64,000 nt of DNA from Colocasia esculenta. Its lineage: Eukaryota; Streptophyta; Magnoliopsida; Alismatales; Araceae. The stretch is from assembly GCA_014218235.1 (NCBI GenBank), contig CM024766.1:54793545-54857544 (forward strand), written 5' to 3'. Below the pieces are notes generated by a model. The model did not search any database, was not told where the DNA came from, and saw nothing but the letters and a program-made list of their open reading frames with translations. The stretch's first letter is position 1. Each line of letters starts with the position of its first letter. Shown here piece after piece: positions 1-10,585 of the stretch. Both the position numbers and the translations under genes were made by a program.

Positions 1-532
1 CATAGACACTGTCTATTCTTGTCCTAACCTTTGGAAGACCTTCCACCAGGTTTCTCTTGATCAGCTTTCTCATGCCATCTAGACTGCAGTGGCCCAATCT
101 TCTCTGCCACAGCTCAGTTGACTACTCTTTGCTGGCTGCTAAACAAATGTCTTGATCTTTCAGCTGTTCAAGGTAAAGTACGTACAGATTCTTCTCTCTG
201 TTGGCTTCAAAAATCACTTCTCCATCCTTCATAATACTGCATTTAGATTCTTGAAATCTGATCTGATGTCCTTCTTCGCATAACTGGCTAATGCTGAAAA
301 GGTTGAGCTTCAGGCCTTTTACACACAGAACATCTTCAATTATTGTCTTGCCTTTGCTGCTCACTGATCCACTGCCTATCACCGTCCCTTTTCCATTATC
401 TCCATAGGTTACTGTGCCTTCTTTAGCTTCTAAATAGGTAAACAACCTTCTGTTTCCTGACATATGTTTTGAGCATCCACTGTCCAAGTACCACTTGGAT
501 GCCCGAGATTTTTCCTGAAATGAAAACATCAA
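1..532 (-). pseudogene. pol: copia protease and GAG-pre-integrase region, broken
   Basis: The aspartic protease starts near 532 with the motif WYLDSGCSKHMSG; DSG is the catalytic triad of copia proteases. It is followed by the conserved segment LKLNLFSISQLC. Downstream, bases 122-1 still encode the LWQRRLGHCSLDGMRKL type of GAG-pre-integrase motif, but an in-frame TAG lies between about 122 and 126. The reading frame also shifts relative to the upstream segment at about 530. Integrase, RT and RNase H would lie left of the window. Confidence 0.85.
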
Positions 533-1005
533 GTTTTAGGTACCCAAGTTCTTTTTGGTCCTGGTTGGTTTGTGTCATCGTTTTTTCTTTTGATTATCCA
601 TCTTCTATGTTTAGTTGGACATGTTATTTTACTCTGACCTAGCTTGTTGCAGTGACTACAACATGTTGTTTTAGTTACTTTTTCATATGGAGTATATTTA
701 AAGTTTGATTTATATGCTATATCTTGTTCAGGTACGAATTTTGGAGTTGGATATGTTTTAGGGTATATTCTTGTATCTTCATTATCTGGTGGAATGTAAC
801 CTAATCCATTCTTCATTTTACCTGATCTTCTGGCTCCTTTTAGTATTAAGGAATTTTTACCATTAGTAAATTTTTCTAACGTACTTGATAGTTGATCATT
901 TTCTTCTGTTAGTCTTTTGATTTCCTTTTTTAATTCGTCTGAACTTTCTTGTTTTTCTAATTTTGTTATTTGTGTATTTTTATCTTTTAGATTTTCGCAT
1001 AGCAA
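529..1005 (-). pseudogene. gag: Sirevirus gag C-terminal/linker segment with coiled coil and degenerate zinc knuckle
   Basis: 158 residues are open. The first 50 are rich in Lys, Glu, Leu and Asn in a heptad-like pattern, so a coiled coil is likely. Near the end is a CCHC-like motif, CSHCNKLGQSKITC, in which the usual histidine position is Gln. A basic tail follows before the stop. This bridges the gag core and the protease in a Sirevirus polyprotein; the stop at 529 and the shift into the protease frame break the polyprotein. Confidence 0.7.
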
Positions 1006-1142
1006 CTCATTTCTTCTTTTAAGTTCACTAACTTGCTTCTCTAGTTGTTCATTTTCTGATTTTAAATCTGAATTGGTATTTTCTAGACATGCAATAATTT
1101 AGATACTTCTCTATATTTATCATACAATTCATTAAAATCATC

Positions 1143-1487
1143 TTCTATGTTATCTTAATCAGAATCATTACAGGAATCAGAGGATGAGTCAGAGGTTACC
1201 TTTTCTGCGATATCTGCCATGAAGGCTAAGTTAGCCTTTTTTTCTTCCTCACTATTTGAGCTTGACTCGCTATCCGAGTCACTACTATTGTCCCAAGCTG
1301 CTGCCATGGCTTTCTTCTTATATCTTCTAAACTTTCTTGAACTGTCCTTCTTTCTGAATTCAGATTTCTTGAGCTTTGGACACTCTGCTTTGATGCGTCT
1401 TGGCTTCTTGCACTCATAACAAATTGGTTCATTCTTCTTTATGTCCTTTGCTTCAGGTTTCTTGAAATCCTTTCCCTTTTTAAAGTA
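1143..1487 (-). pseudogene. gag: Sirevirus gag zinc-knuckle and acidic serine-rich segment
   Basis: In the frame that continues gag, bases about 1410-1365 encode CYECKKPRRIKAEC. The spacing is that of a CCHC zinc knuckle, but the GH pair is replaced by RR, so the zinc-binding His is lost. It is followed by a Lys/Arg-rich stretch and a run of Ser, Asp and Glu (SDSDSESSSNSEEE), ending at a stop near 1158. A frame change at about 1487 separates it from the capsid part. It is a decayed copy of a nucleocapsid region. Confidence 0.7.
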
Positions 1488-2288
1488 TCATCTGCCAGAT
1501 TGATACTTCTTTTTCTTGGCCAATATCCGCTGTAGTCTTCTAGACAACATTGCTTCTTCATCTTCACTGTCTTCACTACTGGCTTCATCTTCTGATTGTT
1601 CCTCAGAGCTGCCTTCTACTGCTTTATTGACATTTGTGTGCTTCTTTCTAGTGGATGATTCTCCTAATCTCTCCAAGTTTATCTCATGGGCCATGAGGGA
1701 TTCAATGAGCTTTTCCAATGACATCCTTTTCAAGTCATTGGCTTCTTCTATAGTTGTTACCTTGGGAGTCCAAGAAGATGGTAGGAATCTAAGAATTTTC
1801 ATTACCATGTCTCCCATCTCATAGCTTTTTCTTAATCCTGCTAACCCGTTGGTGATGTCTGTAAATCTGCTGAACATTTGGGTTATAGATTCTCCTGGCT
1901 GAATCTGGAACCTTTCATATTTTGTCACCAGAATGTCTATCCTGGTTTCCTTGACTTTGTCGGTGCCTTCATAAATGATCCTGAGTTTTTCCCACATTTC
2001 CATGGCGGATTTGCAGGAAGATATACGGTTGAATTCCTTTTTACTGAGGGCACAACACAAAATGCTTTTGGCTTTGCAGTTGAGAGAAATCTTCTTTCTA
2101 TCATCTTCTGTCCAGTTGTCTCTGTTGTTTAAGACAACTAGATCGCCTTCTTCTACTATGGACCATATTTGGAAATCGAATCTTTGTAGGAAGTATTCCA
2201 CTCTTGTTTTCCAGTAGGTGTAATCTTCTCCGTCGAATAGTGGTGGCCTGTTGACTAACTGACCATCTGAGTGACCTTGGGCTGCCAT
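1488..2288 (-). CDS. gag: Sirevirus gag, capsid part (UBN2/DUF4219-type)
   Basis: An open 266-residue frame starts at the ATG at 2288, 52 bases after the primer site, which is the expected place for gag. The N-terminus contains LFDGEDYTYWKTRVEYFLQR, the signature of the plant copia gag N-terminal domain. The UBN2 core follows, with a conserved MWEKLRIIYEGTDKVKETR and an MFSRFTDITNGL motif. The C-terminus is acidic (SEEQSEDEASSEDSEDEE) and then basic. In a functional element this protein forms the virus-like particle. The frame ends before the zinc knuckle, so gag is truncated here. Confidence 0.85.
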   Translation of the reverse strand: MAAQGHSDGQLVNRPPLFDGEDYTYWKTRVEYFLQRFDFQIWSIVEEGDLVVLNNRDNWTEDDRKKISLNCKAKSILCCALSKKEFNRISSCKSAMEMWEKLRIIYEGTDKVKETRIDILVTKYERFQIQPGESITQMFSRFTDITNGLAGLRKSYEMGDMVMKILRFLPSSWTPKVTTIEEANDLKRMSLEKLIESLMAHEINLERLGESSTRKKHTNVNKAVEGSSEEQSEDEASSEDSEDEEAMLSRRLQRILAKKKKYQSGR

Positions 2289-2339
2289 TTGATCTTTTCT
2301 CTTCAGATCGTGGGATCTTCTTCTTTGTCCAAGAGACTA

Positions 2340-2351
2340 GCTCTGATACCA
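2340..2351 (-). other. Primer binding site, tRNA-iMet
   Basis: The minus strand reads TGGTATCAGAGC, complementary to the 3' end of plant initiator tRNA-Met. It lies two bases inside the LTR end at 2354, the position expected for priming minus-strand DNA synthesis. Confidence 0.92.
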
Positions 2352-2353
2352 CT

Positions 2354-3514
2354 TGTTGCCCAGCTAGCAAGCCCAGAGGGGGGGTGGTGGTGAATGAGAT
2401 TCTTAAAAATTATTTAACACTCAAAACCTGTTCACAAAATAGTCACACAAAACACACCTTGCAGATTGTTAGTGTTAGTGAATCGAAAGATCAAACACAC
2501 AAAAGCAATCACACGACATAAAGAATTATCTTAGTTCGGATCTCCTTTCCTTAAGAGTCCTACGTCCCGTCTCTGAGCAATATCTCAGGATTTTACTAAC
2601 AAGGGTACAGTCCCCCTTAAGAACACTATAGCACCCAGCACCCCAGCTGGTCTTCCTTCACCTGAAGGGAACAACACACTAGATACCCCACCAGGTCTTC
2701 CTTCACAACCGAAGGGAACAACACAAGAGAATGTGTTGAAAGAGATGATGCCCCTAGATCAAGCTTATAGAGCACTGCTTGATCTGAAGCAAGGACTGAG
2801 AAGAAAGAGATCTACAATCAAGGACTCTTCTCAGAACAAAAAGCTCTCTCACAGATCTGAACACAGCACAAAGAGCAAGAGCTAAGACTAATGGGAGTTT
2901 TTGCTTGGCTCTAAGAAAGACTTGCAGAAGGTTGAAGGCGTTGGAAAAACTTCTTATTCTCTAACCGTTCTGCCTCTGTATATATATATCATCTTTTGAA
3001 ATTCGAATGTTGAAGTGCCCATTGTCTCTATGCATAAGTGTACGTTAGACTACTTGACACTTGGAAGCTTCCAGTCAACAGTCCCTTATCTTTTCATGCA
3101 CACAAAGAGAGAGAGAGGATCTTCTGTAGTCTTCCTTGGCTTCTATTTTGTCCAACATTGTATGACGAATGCTGTCAGAGACCTGCACATATTTAAGGCT
3201 TGAACAATAGACAGCTAAGTTGTTTCTTGTTGTCAGTCAACGTCAGAACGAAAGTTCATCAAAATAGTAATGCCATTTTGTTGTTCTAAAAGATGTTCAC
3301 AGAGAAGATACGATAATGGAAGATATTGTTTGCATGCATGCAGTGATACGTACTATCATAATAAATGCATGGCTGTCAAAAAGATATACGTGAAGATTTT
3401 GACTTTTCAACGAATTCAAAAATCGAATTGTTGTTTTCCATGAAATCGTTATACACATGATTTATGAGATCGTTGTGCCTTCATAAGTAATGAGATGCAT
3501 ATACAAATCGTTAT
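2354..3514 (-). mobile_element. Sirevirus 5' LTR, truncated
   Basis: The LTR terminus TGTTGCCCAGC (plus strand) is at 2354, next to the primer site. Similarity to the LTR at 61196-63042 runs in patches up to about 3510, including the start of the AAATCGTT repeat zone. At 3515 the sequence switches to Athila LTR, so roughly the upstream third (on the minus strand) of this LTR is missing. There is no long ORF, and it contains a 45-bp tandem duplication (2641-2730). Confidence 0.85.
2641..2730. repeat. 45-bp tandem duplication in the Sirevirus LTR
   Basis: Two adjacent 45-base units begin at 2641 and 2686. Both start CCCCA and contain GGTCTTCCTTCAC and GAAGGGAACAACACA. Within each unit CTTCCTTC can pair with GAAGGGAA, so each forms a small hairpin. 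The LTR at 61196 has no such duplication. Confidence 0.8.
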
Positions 3515-3903
3515 ATGTATAAATTTGTGAGCATATTAGCTAAATTTTGGGTAAAACACAGTTAAATTCTCATTTAATAAAGTCAATGTCTTTTGAATAG
3601 TTTTACTAATAAAAGTATTTTCTCTTTTTACAAGTACATTGTACATAAATAATTTTTGATCTTATGTTTTCATAAACATCTTCTTGTAAATATTAGTTTG
3701 TAAATAATTCAAATTTTAAATGAATAAAGAACCCCACCCAATATCATCATACCACATACCCCCTCATGAGTCCATTGCGCCAGCACATTTATTTCCATCA
3801 TCGGTGCATTGTGCCATTCTCTCATCTCACCAAAACTGACCACGAACACCACTTAAACCCTACTTTAACCTTTCTTTCTTTCCATCAGGTTGTCTGCGGA
3901 GCT
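3515..3903 (+). mobile_element. Athila 5' LTR, first piece (5' truncated)
   Basis: It aligns with 36698 onward in the 3' LTR, so the first 104 bases of the LTR (36594-36697) are missing. The sequence is AT-rich with no ORF. It ends in GAGCT (3899-3903), the left target duplication of the solo LTR that follows. Confidence 0.88.
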
Positions 3904-5159
3904 TGTGATACCCCAAAATTTCTTTCTTTTATATTATGCATGTGTCTTTACTTGTTGTGTGTATAACATGCATATTCAATTGTGTATATTACTATTTTTA
4001 TACTTCTCATGAACATATGCATGTATATATATATGATATTTTATGCAAGAATAGGCAATTAGCTAAATTGATGTATATTGTGTATACTAAAATCCTAGGC
4101 ATATAATACTTAAGTAATATCATGCATGTTTAATCTAATTACCGATACACATTTTGTATTTATCTATTCTATGCATAATATATATATTTATGTTGTATAC
4201 GTGTGTATAATTATACATATGTCAATTCAAGTGTGTGCATGCAAGAATTTAAACTTGATTGTATGAATTATTCTTAGTTAATTTATTCCATATTGAATCT
4301 TAAAGATATTATGTATGAAAAATCTTGAAGTGCATATTATACTACCTATTCCATGGATATTATGAATAAATATATGAAGTACATATGTATATATGTATGT
4401 TATCTTATGCATGTGATATCTATCTATCTAATTCTATGTACAAGAAATTATCTATAGTATATGAATAGTACCTAAATAATATGGTGCATGTAATGGGCGA
4501 GCATTGTTGTGGACCATGTAAGTATATGTGAGCTATTTTCGTACAAGTATAAAAAATATATATAAATATGCATGCATTATCTAGCTATCAATGTATGTAG
4601 ATCTCATGCATATGGTACGTGTTGTGCACATAGTAAGAAATTATTGTCATACATTTTGTAAGTAACTATGAGTTTATTTCCATGCATGTAAAATATATTT
4701 AAATGTATATGAAATATTTAATTATTGATGTGCCTCTTGTATTTAATTATTTTATGCATGTTGTAAGTAACCATGGTGTGTATATGTATATATACATATG
4801 TTATTCTTGTTTAAACGAAATCTATCTACTTTAAGCATGTTAAATTATTTATGGTGTGTAAGATACTTGAATGATAATGTACATGTAGAATTTAACTAAT
4901 GATGAACATATTTTAGTCATAGGTTCATGCATGGAGTATGTAATCATGTAGTGTGTAAGTATATATGCATGTATGTGCGTTATTATGCGTATTATCTTTA
5001 ATTATGATTAGTGTAAGTTATATTTAAATAAATATTATGTAATGCATGTACTTTATGTAATGAGGATATATGTAATTATTTTTACATATACTAAAGTGTT
5101 TAGGTGTTTTTACGCATATATTTTAAATGTATGTCGGTGTTTTGACCAAGAGTGGCATA

Positions 5160-5260
5160 GTGGGCTTGGCGTCCACATCCCTGGATGCCAAGGCACTGTT
5201 GGCGGCTACCCCCTGGACGCCAACAGCATGTTGGCGGCCAGCCCATTGACGTCAAGTGTG
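5160..5260 (+). promoter_or_regulatory. GACG-motif cluster upstream of the solo-LTR TATA box
   Basis: Within 100 bases are TTGGCGTCCAC, TTGGCGGC, TGGACGCCAAC, a second TTGGCGGC and TTGACGTCAAG. These are variants of a GACGTC/GACGCC core; TGACGTCA resembles a plant bZIP (CRE/as-1-like) site. The cluster sits 150-250 bases upstream of the TATA box. Tekay LTRs elsewhere in the window have similar clusters at the equivalent place. A function in transcription is inferred only. Confidence 0.45.
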
Positions 5261-5408
5261 CAGTTGACTACAACCGATGTTGACGTCTATATCCTCTTGT
5301 GTAATGGTTCCAGAATTGTTAATGCTCGTGTTTTGGCCGATTCCAGATCAGGAAACCCATCCTAACCCGTGGGAAACCTACCCTATTGTGTACCCCAAAC
5401 CCCAAGCC

Positions 5409-5416
5409 TATAAAAT
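5409..5416 (+). promoter_or_regulatory. TATA box of the solo LTR
   Basis: TATAAAAT follows CCAAGCC and lies downstream of the GACG cluster. This is a good match to a plant TATA box in the expected part of an LTR. Confidence 0.6.
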
Positions 5417-6649
5417 ACCCATCTTAGGTCGAGAAGAAGGCTTTTAGCAATTGGTGAAACCCTAGCTCCGAGATGTTGAAAAGCTGAACTTTGGAAGGCC
5501 GGATCCGTCGACTGGAGGTGTTCCCCGAGGAGCTACACCAACTGGAGGATAGCCTATGCATAGGAGAAGAGATCCCAACTCCGAGGAACCGTCTACATCG
5601 ACAGAAGAACCAGATCGAAGGAGTTTCTGAGCACCTTTTGGGCAGGGCTGAGAAGGGCTTCATCGGCATATTTCGTTCTTCGTAGAATTTTGTTAGAGGC
5701 AAGTAAATCTAGATCTTGATCTTATACATGTCCCCTTAAGTCTTAGGATTTTTATGGATTTTTCCTCGAGTCTTGGAACCCCAAATTCACCCTTGTATGA
5801 AGTGCGGTCTGTGTGTGCTGCTGAGAGCTGGTTGGCGGCAACATAGGTTGCAGTCAAGTTCTTGAGTTGATGGCAAGGGATGCTGCAGTTGAAAGTAAAT
5901 GGCAACATCCCTTGATGTCTACTTCTTTAGTGACCTGAAATTGTGCCTTTTGATCCCTGTTAAGCTGTTTAATTGATTTCCGGATATAGGTACATGCTGA
6001 AATTTTTATGGGTGATTATATACTGTCGGTAGGTCATATCACGAGATTGCCTAAATTTTCGATGAACCATGTTAATTATTAAAATTCAGTGACTGAGTAA
6101 TGAGCATGATATGAACATGTTTAAATCTAGTATAAATGGATTTTGTTGTGAATTAAATTTTATAAATTTTCCATGACAGATTGAATACTGGTATTAGGTT
6201 TTTGTTCTATTAATGCCCAACATGTTGATGTGTACCATGCTTAAGGATATTTCGATAAATATGTCTGGAATGTAGATTTAATTGTAGAAATTATGTCTAC
6301 TGTCTAAAGATCTAGAAAATTTCATATGTGACATACTTATTGATAATAACCTGTGATAAAAATTTAGAACTAAATGGATGACAGTAAGTATAATTGCTAG
6401 TTAAATCGTGAAAATTGTTCATATTAGATGTGTTGAATTTGATCTTGTGTAATCCAGTAAATATACAACATGTTTAGGACTATAATGTAAGATGTTTTTT
6501 TTTTTCTGAAAACAGTAGTATTATGATTAGGCTAATTGAGACATGTATAATTGACAAATAAGATATGTAAAGTGATCAATTAGTATATGTGAAGAATGTA
6601 AATAAAGTGTAAGAATGTGTTAAAGTGAATGTATAACAATTGGGCCAAG

Positions 6650-6830
6650 AATGACACTGCTACCCTAGAGGCTTCGAGAGCTGTACATAGAAAAGTCCCT
6701 ATGGAAGGCTCTACATTGTAAAAGTATGACCTAAAGGCATTAGGAAAAACCTGGAGGTGGACAAGTACCACTGGATAGGGTGGAGAGGGCTTGTCTTGGT
6801 CCGCACAGTTACCAAGATTCACCACTTCAT
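6650..6830 (+). other. LTR block conserved between chromovirus families (solo LTR copy)
   Basis: It contains GGAGGTGGACAAGTACCACT and the preceding motifs AAAGTCCCT and GGCATTAGG, followed by CGCACAGTTACCAAGA. Nearly the same string occurs in the Tekay LTRs at about 14840, 23040, 29660, 41470, 56375 and 59735, although the surrounding LTR sequence is strongly diverged. Confidence 0.7.
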
Positions 6831-8294
6831 TGCCTAGGTGGTGGGTATGTGATATGAGTTATGTGTTATGAGATGCGATGAGTTATGAGTTATGAGATAT
6901 TGGTTTGTGTCCTCTAATTGGTAGTTAGGACTATGTGTCATGGCATGTTAAGTAATTGAATATGAATAAAGTATAAGATGATGTGAAAATGCGGCATGTG
7001 ATGAGTGCAAATGATATGTTATGTGATAAGTGAAAACCAAAGAGTAAATGATATGAAGAATGTGTGAAAAGATGTGTAAGAGACAGAGAGAATATAAATG
7101 AGAATGTGATTTCATGTAAAACCAATATGATAGCATATATGTTCATATTTTCATGTATTAGTTACCTTAATTGCAATACAATGTTTAGTATCATGTCATG
7201 TAATTTATTTCTCTTCATATGATAGTGTATGTGAATCAACATATGTCATCATGTCATTTATGCATCACAAAAAGATGAACATGTGGAATTGCTAAGTGAA
7301 TAAGATAAAGTGTAAATAAATTAAATTTCACGTAATTGAGCTTAATTCATGCCAAAACAGCAAGTAAAGTATGGTTAGGAATGTGATAAACACAAGAATG
7401 AATATTTAGATTCCATGCTAAATGTGTTATTCACTTAGTGCATAAATCCATGTTTAAAAATCATATATGTTGGATAATTGACTGAACATGTTCTAGACCT
7501 TTCAATTCATGCTATAAAATATGAAACCATGTGTATGAAATTTATTTACATTAAAACAGCAAGCAAAAGGTACAAATAAATATGAAAAGTGCATGTGAGA
7601 AGTGAATAGTCATCATGCTAGGTTGTTCATTCCTTTATGCTCTTTTCTATGTTCTAGTTGTAGAAATATATAATGAAATGGATTAATGTTTGTAGGGATG
7701 AATCATAGTACATGTTAGGTGTAGAAAGTATGTACAAGTGTATAATATTAGTGTCCATGATTTAGAATAAACATGTGATAGAATAAAGCATGTCTAGGTG
7801 ATTTAAAAATGTGTTGATAGTTAAGAGTAAATACCATGTGTATTTTGTAGTTTAAATGATAGTATGTATTCTCTAGTGTTTAATAGCTTAACATGAATGT
7901 GATATGTTTTAGATTAAGCCTTTGGTTTGCTTGCTAAGTCTTTGGACTCACTCTTGCTTCGGCGTACATGTTGACAGGTATCTCGTGCTAGAGAGAGGCA
8001 TAGCGTAGAACGCTATCTTGGAGAAGTAGCTTTTGAGGAGCTTAGTAGTTGTACTTTCCCTTTCTCATAGTACGAATAAAATTATTGTATGGACAATATT
8101 TGGACAATGTAGTTCTTTTTTCATGTAATAATGTGAACATTGTTATTTTATTTCGTTATATAGACTGTGGAATGTGTGATGTTGATGGATTAAAGTTGAG
8201 TTGTTTATTTTATTTCCACTGTATTCAATTGCTATCCACGTACTATTCAACCTATCGGCTAGTGTTGGGTTTTATCCCACTGTGACGGTGCTCT

Positions 8295-8329
8295 TTATAC
8301 CGATGGAGATTGGTATAATTGTACCGGTA
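8295..8329 (+). other. LTR-terminal palindromes (solo LTR)
   Basis: TTATACC and GGTATAA can form a stem around a ten-base loop, and the perfect palindrome TACCGGTA follows after three bases. They lie 17 bases from the LTR end. The same arrangement occurs in both Tekay LTR families in this window. Confidence 0.7.
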
Positions 8330-8806
8330 TGAGGAGGGTCGTTACAGAGCTGGTGAGCGGGTGAGGCGGCCAGAGCTGGGGCTTGTGGAGCAGCTGTGCG
8401 CAAGCAACTGGAGGCGGTGTGTGATGGCGGCCAGCTGAGGTGGGCATGTGAGGCTGGGGCGGCCAGCGCCCAGGTGTGCAGAGCTAGCAGAGGAGTGCTA
8501 AAGGCGTGTGCAGCGGCTGGGGCTTGGGCGTTTGAACTAGGAGCTCGTGCGTGCTGGCGGACGGAAGCAGAGGCAGTGGCTATGCGGGATGGCGATGGAG
8601 GTGTGAAGCTTGCACCCGTGAGCAGCTGGGGCAGCCGGATCCAGGGTGCAATGGAGCTTGCGTGTGGAGTGCGCGTGTGGAGCTGGGAAGCTGGCGATCG
8701 TGTGTGCAGAGGTGGAGGCGGGAAGGAAAGCTTGTGCATGTAAAAGCTGAGTATGAGGCGGAGCTCATGAACAGCTATGCGTGTGGAATCCTGGCGCCTG
8801 GAAGCC

Positions 8807-8813
8807 TATTTAA
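8807..8813 (+). promoter_or_regulatory. Probable Athila TATA box (5' LTR)
   Basis: TATTTAA follows GAAGCC and precedes GGACCCCAAGGTCC. The identical box is at 37547-37553 in the 3' LTR. It sits at the switch from a GC-rich upstream segment to a pyrimidine-rich transcribed-looking segment. Confidence 0.5.
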
Positions 8814-9030
8814 GGACCCCAAGGTCCTCAGGAATGGGGGCTTCTGTTCTTCGGTTCGATTGTTGTGTTAGGAGAGTTAGGCCATTTTTTTCCTTTCTTC
8901 TGTGTGGGATTCCAGGGGCTGCTGGGTTCCATTTTTCTTCCTCTCTTCCGGGTAGTTCAGCATTTTGGGGGGTTCTACTATTGGGGGTTTGTAATTTTTT
9001 TGTTTTTCTTCTCTTTTCTGTTGGTTGGGT

Positions 9031-9180
9031 AGACGATTGCTATTTTCCATTTATTATGTTTGCTATTCTCCTTTCTTCAGTTTAGCAAGACGATTGCTAT
9101 TTTCCATTTCTTCTGTTTGCTATTCTCATTTCTTCTGTTTAGGAAGACGATTGCTATTTTCCAATTCTTCTATTTAGAGA
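9031..9180 (+). repeat. 57-bp minisatellite in the Athila LTR leader
   Basis: Units start at 9031, 9088 and 9145 (the third is partial), each beginning AGACGATTGCTATTTTCCA and containing TTTCTTCTGTTTAG. The 3' LTR has the same array at about 37770-37918, so it predates insertion. Confidence 0.85.
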
Positions 9181-10567
9181 GGACGATCTAGGCAATTTCT
9201 TCTGTTCTTCTGAAGGGCAACTGCATTTTCTTCTTTCTTCTGTGTTCTGTGTTCCGAAGGGTGACCTGGAAGTGTTTCTTCTTCCATTTCTTCTGTGTTG
9301 GGAAATTAGTTTGACTGCTTCTGTGAGGGAATTAGTGAGGACAACGTCCCAAGGGCTTCCAGAGATCGAGGCTTCTTCCTATCTTCTGCGTCTGAAGAAT
9401 CCCGGAGGTGTGCGCTGCAGAGAAGGCACAGGAGGACCAAGAACACCCCATTTCTTGGCTCGTTCTGGGGCTGGCCGACATCTGGGAAGGCTTCCGGAGA
9501 TTTACAGAGTATAGATACATAGATGAGTTCAGGTTCCTGTTGTAGCAGATGATAGATCTGAATTCGTAAGGATTTCAGAGTCTTTTTTTTAGTTCTTCAA
9601 AATTTTATTTTGCTCTTGTCCCTGTTCTTCAGTAGTAGCATTACGAATCTGATTTAGCAACAATAAATTCTTGTTTCTTAATTATTATTTTTTTGTTCGA
9701 CCCTTGTGCTGTGAGGGAAATGGCTAATGTTTATGGACAACTGATATTGTTAATTGTTCATCCCCTGTGCTGTAGGGGTACATTGATTTGAAAGTTTTCT
9801 GTTAAAGATTTCTATTAGGTCATTTTTTTCTTTTGAGTTCCAGATCGTTTCAAAATTGGAGGTTGCATTCATGTGTATCGCAGTGTTCTTTGCCTAGTTC
9901 AATCTGTTCGACCAGTCATGTGAGAACTTCTAGTTCAGAACTCTATCTACCTGTTTGATCCCTCGAATGTGCGGGTACAATGATAACAATTTTCTTTTAT
10001 TTACAATTCTGTCTGTTCTCAGCTTGGTGCTATAGCTTAAGAAATTTCCATTATAGTTGGTGTTTCTCTCAAATTGTGAGAGATTTGGCAGTGTATGGTT
10101 TACTAGATTTGCAAGACTTATAAGCTTTCATTAGTCTCATTCAGAATGTTCTAATGTGTCTATTCTTCATGAGATGATAATCCCAGGGAAGATTTTGTGG
10201 GTGGATGTTTGCTTCTTAGCTTAATTTTTGATCTGATGAGCTATTTGTGGGCTTGAATTTTTATATTCTTTTGACTCCATGACCTTTGATATTGAGATGT
10301 ACTCGGATCAGATTGGAACTATTTTTAGAATTGATTCTAATGCATTGTTAACTTAGTGAATAAGTGCCTGTGAGAGTTGTTCCAGAAAGCAGTTTCTTAA
10401 TTCAAACTTTATTCAGTCTCCCTGTGGAAATGACTTGTTCTCACCACTTTGCTAGTTCATCTTTGCTATTTTAAATTTGTGAGACAGATTAGAGAAGGTG
10501 AGCATTTTGACGTGTGCAATGAACTCTAGACAATGAAAGTGTACAGTCAATAATGCCGCATCCATCT

Positions 10568-10585
10568 TGGCGCCGTTGCCGGGGA
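10568..10585 (+). other. Athila primer binding site, tRNA-Asp
   Basis: TGGCGCCGTTGCCGGGGA is an 18-base match to the complement of the 3' end of plant tRNA-Asp(GTC). That tRNA is the usual primer of Athila elements. The site starts three bases after the LTR end at 10564. Confidence 0.93.

Larger units (their letters stand above)
1..3514 (-). mobile_element. Sirevirus-like Ty1/copia retrotransposon, left copy (5' part only)
   Basis: Read on the minus strand, the order is truncated 5' LTR (3514-2354), tRNA-iMet primer site, gag with a UBN2-type capsid, zinc-knuckle segments, then a copia protease and the GAG-pre-integrase region running out of the window at base 1. The coding order and the WYLDSGCS protease motif are typical of Ty1/copia. 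The LTR family is shared with the element at 61196-64000, whose pol-distal extra ORF suggests a Sirevirus (SIRE/Maximus) lineage. The frames are broken in several places, so this copy is not autonomous. Confidence 0.85.
3904..8346 (+). mobile_element. Solo LTR of a Tekay-like chromovirus, 4443 bp
   Basis: It begins TGTGATACCCC and ends GGGTCGTTACA, with the 5-bp target duplication GAGCT on both sides (3899-3903 and 8347-8351). The uninterrupted site exists in the Athila 3' LTR at about 37085. It carries the same internal landmarks as the Tekay LTRs here: a GACG-motif cluster (5160-5260), TATAAAAT box (5409), the conserved block around 6760, the CTTGCTTCGGCGTA box (about 7955) and the terminal palindromes (8295-8329). 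There is no internal region, so it is the product of intra-element LTR recombination. No coding capacity was seen. Confidence 0.92.
8347..10564 (+). mobile_element. Athila 5' LTR, second piece
   Basis: It continues the LTR after the solo-LTR insertion and ends in CATCCA, three bases before the primer site. The first 450 bases are GC-rich with chance open frames on both strands. They are followed by a TATTTAA box (8807), a pyrimidine-rich leader with a 57-bp minisatellite, and AT-rich sequence. The homologous 3' LTR copy is 37085-39275. I see no gene in it. Confidence 0.9.

Noticed and set aside
8272..8871. Several overlapping open frames of 100-155 codons on both strands in GC-rich DNA (and again at 37012-37611)
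   Set aside because: They lie in the upstream part of the Athila LTRs, have biased Ala/Arg/Ser composition and no domain, and exist because GC-rich DNA has few stops.
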